Positions 26,501 to 38,500 of a DNA stretch of 64,000 bases are shown one piece after another. Source of the DNA: Trichobilharzia szidati. Its lineage: Eukaryota > Platyhelminthes > Trematoda > Strigeidida > Schistosomatidae. Both the position numbers and the translations under genes were made by a program. The stretch is from NCBI GenBank assembly GCA_944472155.2, contig OX235273.1, forward strand, positions 32,585,204 to 32,649,203, read 5' to 3'. Positions within the stretch are counted from its first letter, which is position 1. Each line of letters opens with the position of its first letter. The notes below the pieces were generated by a model. That model saw only the letters and a program-made list of their open reading frames with translations. It was not told the DNA's origin and did not search any database.

Positions 26501-29500
26501 TATGTTGTATTCCGATACTCAAATCCATGTTGTCCGTATATTTGCACAGGATAATAATTTGATTATGTTAGCGGCACGTTGGTTAACAGATATTCCACAT
26601 CCAGGGATAGCACACTTTTGCCATTTACATTAAGTCAGGTCACTAAATTGGTTTTGGCGATACTGAAATAAGCCAGAAGAATTTCAGAAATCTCAAAATA
26701 TGTCAGGTATCAGAAGCACTTCATATCAAATGGAATTCGAATTGTCTGAGTGAGAATGATTGAGTATAACAGAATTTGACCTGCTTACAGCAATAAACTT
26801 CACTATGAAATGACAGAATTAACACGAATATGAAAGGCGATTCCATTATTTTAATGCATAGTGCTTTTATAACTTTATATACTTATCAAATCTAACATTC
26901 TACACTTGGTTTTCTAATGATTGCCGTCATCACTGTCCAACTTGACAACATAAAGATTGTCGCATGCTGGTGAACGATGAGTTGTTGTTAGGTATTAGCT
27001 GAGATTCTGTAAACTCTGGTTTATTAATTCTCTAGTAAATCTATCAGCATAAATAGCGAAACATAAGTATAAGCAACAATATCGTTTCGTGTTTCACTCA
27101 ATGGGAAATACACAAAATTTTATTATAATGAACACCACCTGTCCAATGCTCAAATATTTTGAAACTGTTGAAAGTGAACTTGTTTTGGACATATTTAAAT
27201 ATTGTACAGGTTCAGTAGATTCAATAGTATCTCAGAGAGAGTAACAACACATTTGTTGTCCCACAGGCCCTAACATTTCCGACGAACATTTGCCAATCGG
27301 ATAGTATGGTGACGCCGACATATCTAAAATTCGTCGATAACGTAGATCAGGTGTGTTCACCCTTGGTAGAACATAGAGGCGAGGGACAACTGTCCGTGTT
27401 TGCCTCAGGTGTTCAAGAAGGTCTTCAATTGATGTAGTAAAACCAAATATCGTCAATTACACCAGATGGCAGGACGTAACTGCAGACGGCGGTACTTGGC
27501 TGTTTTAGTTAGATAGGTGGATTGAACACCATATGTGCCGCAAAAATTTCTAAACCACCCGAATTCAATTGCAGTTTGAAGCATAACGAAGGAAAGGCGA
27601 TACTAATTTTTGCTATTTGCCACTATGAGTTTAATTTGCAGCAAAGGGAACCTGTCGCTACATCAGCAGATACGTGTATTGGTTTGATTCAACAAAATTC
27701 GCGTCAGGCCTCAATTGACTGTGCATCATACAATTGAAATTTTCAGGAGCTTTGAATGATTCACACTCATGATTTCTGTACCAAATTCATAAATTACCGA
27801 GCATATTTCTTCGTATAATTGTTCTGTTTTCAATGTTTATCTTCTTCTTTCCTAGAAAAAATTAGTAAGAAGGGATTATGCCTTGATAATTTGGTACAGA
27901 TTCGCTTAAGATAATGATCAGAATCAGTAAAATATATTTGATTTGTGAAGTACTTTCTCAGATTTATTCATGCCAGACACGTCACATGAATCATTCGTGT
28001 GAATTTTTTGGTCGGAGCCCAATGACTCTTAGAACTATTCACCATATCCTCGAAAAGCTCAAGAAATTTTAGCCACTAAAAATAAAAACCACACAATTCT
28101 TCTAATTGGCAATTTTATTTGTAATGCAAAGGAATCTCACACAAGGAGAACAGTGTTTCAAATATTCTGGACGATGCAAACTCGGACTGTATATATTCAC
28201 CTTCAACTGAATTCTGTCTGTCATTCAAACTTGATTTTTTTGTGAGTTAGGCAGTGAAGTGTGACTACAAAATTCGATTTACTTGATCGTATGAGATGTA
28301 AAAATTAAATTGCATTGAGAAGCTTGAAACGAATACGGGAATAAACAAGCACCACCTAGTAGGATTGGACATCAAACTACATCTCGTTACAAAGCAGTAA
28401 TGATGTGGAAGAAAAATGAGGAACACCAACATTGTTAATGAAAATATTTTAACCTTCATTCTGATGAAATACTTGTAAGTGGACCTCATTCACATGGCAG
28501 CGTCTAAAAGCGTCTACTGAGGTATTTATATTCCTAATAAAGTAAATTACTACCTTTGTGTTGAGAAATCAATTGAATTATCGACTTGACGTGTACATTT
28601 GACCGTTTCGACCATTTTAGTAAAAAATTGTAAGTTATATTTTGCTTTGGTGTTTGTTTTCATTTCAGTAACTGAAGGATTCTTATCTTTGAATAAGTGG
28701 CATTTATTGAAGCTATTTTTCCAAGAACATCCTATTTTGTGTAGTGATGCTCCCTGAGATGGCTTTAAATGGATGCATTAGTGGATAATAATCAACGTGA
28801 TCATAATAATAAGGGTAAACTCAAGAAGTCGGAAGAAAGTGAGTAGCATGTGCATATTTGTAGGGACACAGGTGAACAATAAATACTTTGTCGTAGCAAT
28901 TATCATAATGATGTTTGATTCTCTAATAAAGTATTCTAAGTTAAAAGTGAACGTTATGGAGATCGGAATGACCAGACGAACATTTACAAACACATAGAAC
29001 AGGTTATATAATTCTGATGTCAACTTCCTCAGCTCTGATGGACAACAAAACGCGTACAAATCTTGAGGATTGACATTCCTTTTTAGTATTCACGCAAATG
29101 ATACACTAGGTGTGCCATTATGAAAATCCTGATCGATCCTAAGAAACTTCTACCTGCCACACTGGACAAAGATCAAGAAGGAGACAGTGCTCTTACGCAG
29201 TCATTTTAATGAAGTAACTGTCTCTATCAAAGCCGTTAAATTTAGTGACCAGACTGTATGCAATATTTGCATATATTTCTTTGTTAATATCGTGATCCCT
29301 CAGTATTCGAAGAAGCATTGATGCATGGTTGTGCAAGTAGGAAACGGAAAACATAGTTTGGAACTGGTTATTTACCACAAATTTTTAATCCATAATAGTA
29401 ATTTATCTGTGGTTCGTCGTGTATGAATATTTCCTCTTTAAAAGTTCCAAGTGAGTTCACAGTTTAGACGAAATCGCCTGACTCTGGAATAATCAATGCC

Positions 29501-32500
29501 GATTTCAAGATGATTCGTAAATAGTACTTTGAGTCGTCGACCAGCTGAAATAACGGAGAGTTAGTAGTAAGCTGAGTCTGCTCAGTGAAGGCCGAATATT
29601 CTACTTGGAGTTTTATATATCACTAGTTGCACTGGAGTGTGGAATTATAGTATAATCATTTGAATAGTACCACTTGAAATCGCTATTGATGATGTATGTT
29701 TAAACAAACATGTATATGTTTAATAGTATAATATTAAACACTGGTGAATGGTGTAGTTTCTCACTCGAAAATCAATTGTGTTTAATCCGTGGTTATTCAC
29801 TGATGAAATTGATTAAAGTCGTCATTAGTGAATGACGAAATGGAAATAGGAAACTGGGTAAACCTCGTTAATTATTACTTAATCAAGTACGACAAGATTC
29901 TATCCGCCAAGCTATGAAATGGCCTCGCATCCATTTTTGTTGACTGGAATGATCACTGGTTGCACTCATGTGTAATAATGAAAATGTGTACTAAATTTTT
30001 TACAATTTTTTGTCTCTAACACTAAACGTACTGATTTCATATTGAATTCTGAAAAACGATGATCATAAAGAAACGTCCACAATGCAAAGTAGCTTCCCTG
30101 AAGGCTTATCAAGTATTTTTTTTATCACTATCACAACAAAGTGGAAACTTGACTTTAATACTCGCCTAATTCATTAGATTTCCAGCAAACATGTTAATTC
30201 TGAACATCATGAATTTTAATGTGGATGATGCAAATGCATTGAGATTAAGCATGAGTTGAGTTGAAGCAAATATACCAAACACTATTTGGTGAATTATTCG
30301 AAGGATTCTTTATGAGATATTTTATAAGTGCTTTCAGCAATTCACTTTTTATTTTGGAGTATTTTCCATACTTATTTGTTTGTTGGACACATAACTATAT
30401 GTAATAGATGTAATTCTTGTTTTTTTTTGTATATATGGTCGTATGGAAATGATCATGAACGATAAATCCGATTCGACAAGTCATCTGAAGAATAAAACCG
30501 GTTCTCATTCTAACAGACATAACTTTAGATTGAATGCTTCTGTTTTTGAGACACTAGCGCACACTTCTTCGCACGTTTTCTGGAACACTACTCACTCTAA
30601 TTTTTGGAGGATCTACCTTTTCTAATTCACCAGTCCTGAAAGATGTTCATAATACAATTCTTCCTCTTATTTTACTTAAGAACTAAGTGATGCTTTGTAG
30701 ACTTAAAGTAGAATTTGTGCTCTCTGGCAGAACATATTTCTAACAAAAATTTGCTCCTGTGACTTCATGTGATTAGGATCACACTGGCTCAACACTGCAT
30801 GCTAAACAACCTTAGATAATTTCGAGTGGTTTTCTGTTTTCATAGATGTTGCAACATACCATTTCTGTGATGATTTGTCATACAACTCATAAAAGAGGAC
30901 AATTTCATTGTTTATTTATTCAGAAAACCTCAGTGAGTCAGAAATTTTGTAATAAAATAAAGCCGAAAATCGACGAAAAATACTAGGAATAAATGATAAG
31001 GTCGTGATTAATTCTCAGTGGAATTTATGATTGGAAATGTCATATCAGCTAAAATACCTACATATGTTTCCTCTGAATGTTGAAAGAGGGAGCGCTTGCG
31101 TAGAAATGCAAGTTTTTTATTCTGGAAACTCGAATAACAAAGGAACATGATGTGTCAAACACGAAGGACTGCAAACTCACTGCATAATTTTTATCAATGA
31201 CAAGTATTCACACGAAATGTCAGAAAGGAAGATGAAATTTAGACTGCCATCAGCAAGACAGAGACCTATATTCCTGTTAATGTTGTCGCTAATAAACGCA
31301 TAACTAACGATATTCGTGTGAATCTCCACCATCTGTTGTCACTGAATCGCATCGAACAAAACGGCAAAGGATAGTTGAAATCAACAGGTATATTTCTTTC
31401 AAGTTGTCAGTGTTCCAGTCAGCATTACAAAAAAGGACACTCACAGTTGTTAGGTTAATCGAGTGAACAGCTAGACGTTTACTTACAGTCTAATGGGTTC
31501 ACGGTATCTGAATTTTTGATGACATGATTTTAACGCAATATTGCCTCACGTCACATGAGAACGTGTCTACTCGAAAGTTTAAATACTGAAATGGCAGTCA
31601 CAAATGTCTTGGTTTCAACTCAAATGGTGAAAAATGCTTAAAACTTATTCCACCTTACACATTACAGTTATTCCGAAGAGCATAAACTTTCGTTGGTGTC
31701 AGGTTGAGATGATCATTACCACAACATTTATTCTCCATCAAGTACAAATATATCTTCTGAGACTACAGAGTAATATAGAGTTCATGTGGTTCCATCTTCC
31801 ATTTCGTTGTGAATTTCCTTCTGTTAATACTGATTTAGTTACAGTAAACAAGTGTAAAGCTTGATAATGAATTACCCCATTTGTTTGAAGTAATCATCTA
31901 CTTCTGTGTTATAACATTCACTCAAACTTTATGCTTTTTATTCGTAATATAACTTGTCATTTCAGCCGACATGGGTAAGTCGTCTCTAAACCTGTGGCTC
32001 ATTTATTTGACGGGTTTCAACAACATTGAAATAACATTTAATTTGTTAATCGTTTCAAAGCTAATGTACAATATGCGGTCAAATCAGTATATCTTGCTCT
32101 ACGGTTTTTGGGAATGTAACTGATGTTGAAGTGCTTTAGAATGGTCGCAAAATAAATTCTAGTCTCTTCACTGAGGAAATGATTTCCGAACAGATATCTC
32201 ACAATAATGGATAAGATTTTATTTTGATAAATCACACAGTGTTACACAGTAATATTAACTGATGATGCTTCGAGCACAAATTATTGCTCATAATCATATC
32301 AAGCAATAATTTGTGCTCGAAGCGTCATCAGTTAATATTACTGTGTAACACTGTGTGATTTATCAAAATAAAATCTTATCCATAATAGAGTTACACTCTA
32401 CCACAATGCCCAAGTTTTATACTTATATCAAGATATCTCACGAGCACGAAATATCTACTACATGATGTTATTTGAAGGATCCAAAAGTCACAGACTGAAA

Positions 32501-35500
32501 ACAAGCCTTTTCTAGTATAAATATTGACTCTGAGCAATATTTCACCGCAAAGATTAGCATGGAATGGAGGTCGAACGTAGTGATAAGGTGTTAGTGCTCT
32601 TTTGTAGGCAGAAGCCTATTGAACAAAGATACACACCAAATCCTAAAGATGTAAATTAGACAGATCACCTTCAGAAACCGGAATGCAATCAAGTTCCTTC
32701 AAAAACAGATATGTAAAAGCAATTATCAGACCTCTTCATTAGTCGTGGAAAAGTCAGAATACAACAGTTTTATTCTGATTGAGAATAACTTGTAAGAGAA
32801 TGGTGTCCTTTGAAATCGACCGTGCTGATGAATTTTCTCTGCTTTACATCACGTTGAGTATTTGTGAAACACGATGCAGAAGTATGGAAATGCATCGTCT
32901 AGCCATCTTATAGATACCGGTATCATCTTAATTAACTAATGTGGTCTCCAGTATTACAATTATAATTATTGAAATTGGCTTTTCGTCACTACTTACACCA
33001 TTTACAATCCCCTATATTGAATAATGGTAAACGACATGTCTCACAGAGTAAATGCTGAAAAAGCGCTTAGATCATTAAAGTGTCACAGGTGATACACCCA
33101 AAAATCAATTGCAGTACAGATTTCTTTTACAAAATCTGAATAATAGGAAAACTTTAGACTGAGATCAAACTGAAGTTGAAGAAAAAAACCTGGAAATCAA
33201 AATTCTGCTTGTTACTTATTTACCAAAATAAACTTGATTTTGATGAATTGCATACATTAACATATTCTGGTAATCATTGACGTGAAATAAAACACTGAGT
33301 GATAGATAATCACAGTGAATTTCAAGCCACTGATACGAATTCGTTCACCTTATTACAAAATAACCATAACATGCGTGATAATAGAACGTCAACTTGGGTG
33401 TACTCCAATTTAGCTGAAAGTGGTAAGCAGCATTCCAAATTTAATAAAGCGATTTGTTGACTCAAAATGACAAAGTCCATATAACTTAATAATCAAGAAT
33501 GACGATTGAAATAGTGTTGAGGGAAATTTATCTCAGACGAACTAATGGTGGACAACATTCCATGAATAATTGTGATTCATATTATGAGGTGAAATTACCA
33601 AATCCACAGTCACATACTTTGATATTTGACAAGAGATACTCCAGTGAACGAGACACATCTAGCAAATGTCACTAAATGTATGGTTTCTCTTGTATTGTGA
33701 AAATATTTCAAGCAGCCAACACGTACATAATATTTTGTTCTCCGATATAGTCTGTCAAAATGCTGTATATAAGAAATGCAGGCTAACGCAATTGCAGAAT
33801 AGTTTACAATGAGACTTCAAAAATATAGTGAGCGACATTCATATTAACGGTAACAAAAATGAAAAATGGCAACATACGCTAAAGATGACAACACGACAAG
33901 TAAGCAAGGCAGTTTTCACTCAGAAGAACCAAATTCATGTTGCAAAAAAATAACATTCGTCCGAGTATCTCAAAACTGCAATAAAATACAATATACCTCA
34001 ATGTCCGGAGAATGTGTAAATGTCTGACCACAGCTGCCAGTACATTGACTGTACATTTTCACAGTTTAAAGCGGTTCTTCACAAAACCATGCGAAACAAT
34101 TAAAATGTGACTAGCACATTAAATCTGCAGGAAAACTACTCGAGCTTAGAAAATAATAATGAATGTATCCATTAAGCGCATTTCATCACAAGTGTTCACG
34201 TTCAAATACTTTTGTTAACATACTGTCAGTTCGCACTGGTGAGTTGCATTCAAATTAAAAATCAATCATTTCTATGAGGTGGGGATAACGTCTATGGTGA
34301 GACACTTTTTAGTTTCTCAGGTCTCATATTTAAAGATTTTGGAAAACGCTTTAGGTGACAAAGAGGCTTATTGTCTCCGCAAATAAATGTGCAGGAAAGG
34401 ACAGGTATAGATTTCTTTTATTTCTGAGGTATGTATTTCACCATGGGCTGCATAATTCATTAGTCAAAACCGCAGTTGATATAATTACAGGTTATCTCCA
34501 GTCAGGCTTCAAAATACGGTGAGGAAGAGTATTGTGATAAGCAACATTGAAAATATGTGGAAGACAGGAAAAGACGAGAATGAACCATTATCACCAAGTA
34601 ATTGATGATTCTGACCGGAATGTTCACTACTTCTTGAGTTCAAAGCAAAATTATCTTCCAGTCAGATACACAGTGTAATTTGTATTCGAAGTAGTGTGAT
34701 TCTCATACACTCTCTGTTAGACTTACAGTCTTTAAAGTTTCAGTGATATACTTAGACTTGGCATTAAGTCAACTTTTTATATTTGTCTTATATAACTTCA
34801 TTCATAATAGACGGATTGAATTTGCTAAGTGCATCGTAATCACTGTATAGAGATGATACACAGTGAGACAGAGATGCGTTCACAGATCTGTTAGGTTGTT
34901 CGGAATGACAGTACAATAAGACTAACGCGAATTTAAAAGATAGGACCAAACGAAAGTGAAGATATGGACTCCTTTATCAAGTCAGAAAAATGCTTTCTCC
35001 TACAAGATCACACCAGCAAAGAGGAACTGATCGAATAAGCAAGTTTAGAAGTTGACGTCGAGTGAATGTGAGCACGAAGTTAACTCATTCAATCATTTTA
35101 AAAGAGATATCTGGGTGTTGATATCATAGTTATTCATTGTAATTCCTTGAGGACAACCGTAAATCCATTTGAAGAGCACTGACTTTCGAATATTCTCGAT
35201 GATAAGGCCTACACAGACAATGAATTCATTCTCATGATAAAGAATGTACGGAAAATAGAAAGAGGCATATTAACTAGCAGGTGACATGTTCTACACGAAT
35301 GCAGTCTCCTTTATTCATGCAAACACTTAGATAACGAAATCATTATTATGAAATGATTATTTAACAAAGAGTCTAAATTGTGTACATGATAACTTGAATG
35401 TTTTCACATTATCACGTAATTCACCACGCCTAAATATCATTTTACCGTAATATGAGAAGTCATTTACTTGCCTAAAGAATATTTCTCATTTGCAATTCGT

Positions 35501-38500
35501 ATCACATAGAAATTTTAAGTGAGTATAATTTAAAATGAAAAGGTGTCATTTATGGATATGCTAATTCCACAAATCAACAGTGACATGCAGAAATATGCGA
35601 TATGCTAATGAAAACAAGACTTACTGCTTCCAGTCAGCACGCAACTACATCTTTAGGCTTATAGATGGAGTGTCAATGACCAATCTTCAAAGATTTCCTC
35701 TTGCCAGACTACTTTATGGCTGGCCTCGAAAACAATTTATTTTCACGAAAAATAAACAAGCCCCATCTCCACAGATGATGAGATGAATAAATTTGAATTA
35801 CTAATTACCAAAATGTCTAAACGTAAAACATGATAACATGAATGTATTCACGTTATCACGTGATTTATAACGCTTAGATAGATTTTTATTATAATATGAG
35901 AAGGCATTTACATGCTTTTTGCATTACGTTTTCTATAGAAGAGGAACGTGAGTGTCATTTAAAATTAAAGTGTCTCACTTATGTATACACTAACTGCACA
36001 ACTCACTGAAAACGGATCTGACTTTCATTTATATACGGAATTATCAAATTGTTGTTGTTGATTTTCACTACATCACTGTATTCTATGAAACAACTCTAGA
36101 CCGCCTTCACTCGGCCTCTCAACAGCGTCCCCAGTACAACCGCCTTCGCCGCCTGCTCTTTGATACCCACCAACTCAGCAACAGCCTCAAAGTCACGTAA
36201 GAAGCTCCGTATATCTGCTTCTTCAAAAGCAGTTGGCCATAAGATCTTCCTTGTTCGGAGGCAGCGACACCAATTGTAACGACAGAAGGCAAGAGTCAGG
36301 CAACAGATCATTTATTAAGGAAATCAACGCATATTTATATATTTTCATGTACATTATTATGGATAGTTAAGCGAACAACCAGTCTTCCGATTGGTTGTTT
36401 CTCACTTAAAATTAATCTTTCATCTCTTCGTGACTGTTTCTTGAATGTCAAATCATCTATATGTTAACTGCACCCACTTACGCAAAGTCTGCTGTGGTCG
36501 GTTTTGAATCAATCTTTGTTCACATTTTCTCACGACCAATCTTGGGAACGTAAACATTGACGTAAATTACTGTTTACCAAATTGGCTAGTAGACACCTCC
36601 CACCAAAGATGGAGTGGCAATGAACAATCTCCAAGGATTTCCCCTTGGTAGACTCCTTTATAGCCAGCCTCGAAGACAATTTAATATCACGAAAAATAAA
36701 CAAGCCCCATCTCCACAGATGACGAGATGAATAACTTTGAATTACTAATTACCAAAATGTCTAAACGTAACACATGATAACTTGAATGTATTCACGTTAT
36801 CACGTGATTCATCACGCTCAGTTAGCTTTTTATCATAATATGAGAAGTCATTTACTTGTGTTTTGCATTTTGTTTTCCATAGTAATTAAACGTGAGTGTC
36901 ATTTGAAATGAAAGTGTCTCATTTATGTATACACTAACTGCACAACTCACTGAAAACGGATCTGACTTTCATTTATATACAGAATTATCAAGTTGTTGTT
37001 GTTGATTTTTACTCCATCCCTCTATTCTTTGAAAAATCTCTAGCCATTATTTTATTCTGGAGAGTGGAATGTGGAAACTCACACTTCTCGGAAAGGCTCA
37101 TTTGACGATATTCAGCCACAATTGAATTTTCTATAGACTCTAGCAGATGAATGACTTATTTCATCAGTATCAACAGTGACATGCAGAAATGTGAGTATTG
37201 CAAATGAAATCAAGACTTACTGCTTCCAGTCAGCACGAAACCACATCTTGAGGCTTATAAATGGATTGGCAATGACCAATCTTCAAAGATTTCCTCTGGG
37301 TGGACTGCTTTATGGCTAGCCTCGAAAATAAACAAGCCCCATCTCCACAGATGACGAGATGAATAACTTTGAATTACTAATTACCAAAATGTCTAAACGT
37401 AACACATGATAACTTGAATGTATTCACATTATCACGTGATTCATCACGCTCAGTTAGCTTTTTATCATAATATGAGAAGTCATTTACTTGTGTTTTGCAT
37501 TTTGTTTTCCATAGTAATTAAACGTGAGTGTCATTTGAAATGAAAGTGTCTCATTTATGTATACACTAACTGCACAACTCACTGAAAACGGATCTGACTT
37601 CCATTTATATACAGAGTTATCAAGTTGTTGTTGATTTTCACTTAATCCATCTATTCTGTGAAAAATCTGCAGCCATTATTTTATTCTGGAGAGTGGAATG
37701 TGGAAATTCACACTTCTCAGAAAGGCTCATTTGACGATGTCAAGCCACAATTGAATTTTCCATAGACTCTAGCAGATGAATGACTTATTTCATCAGTATC
37801 AACAGTGACATGCAGAAATGTGAGTATTGCAAATGAAATCAAGACTTACTGCTTCCAGTCAGCACGCAACTACATCTTTAGGCTTATAGATGTGTAGTGG
37901 ACTTATGTTAGAGTTCACTAGTAGTTCAAAATATGAGAAATAAAATTCAAGTCAATGGAATTTTAAGTAACAGTATATTACGAAAAATGCAACGACGCGT
38001 TATGTCAACAAAAGGGTTACTGGGAAATAAAGGTTAAGTCCTCTGCTACAAATTATTTATATAACCGACGGAGACGTTAATGGTTTGGACGGAATAAGTT
38101 GTAGCTGCTGTGTCCCGGTTGTATAATTGTCTTCGGTTGAGGGTAGTGGATTTCTACAATAAATCCGAAAGATACAACACGGCGAGAGCTGAGCTAGTAA
38201 GCCGAATAAACCAAGGAGAAGACGAAGTCTCCAACAGCAGAGTGTATTTTTCAATCGTACACGGAAGCCAAGAGTATTTCAACAAGAAGCGTTTTAAACA
38301 AAAATTATGTACAATATGTCTAATTTCTACAAATAACCAAAAAGTGTACAATCACATTGTTACGCACTCCACAGATGGAGTGGCAGTGACCAATCTTCAA
38401 GGATTCCTCTTGGTAGACTGCTTTATGGCTAGCCTCGAAAGCAATTTATTATCACGAAAAATAAACAAGCCCCATCTCCACAGATGACGAGATGAATAAC

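Noticed and set aside
32516..32523. TATAAATA followed by an ATG at 32,560 as another promoter and first exon
   Set aside because: The frame has no hydrophobic leader and no donor before its stop.
37171..37200. Array sequence ACATGCAG-AAAT-GTGAGT as an exon
   Set aside because: Four nt would break the frame, and the same unit already has a better 9-nt exon.
38110..38487. 125-codon plus-strand open frame
   Set aside because: It lies in the solo LTR and runs across its 3' end into array sequence. No gag or pol motif.
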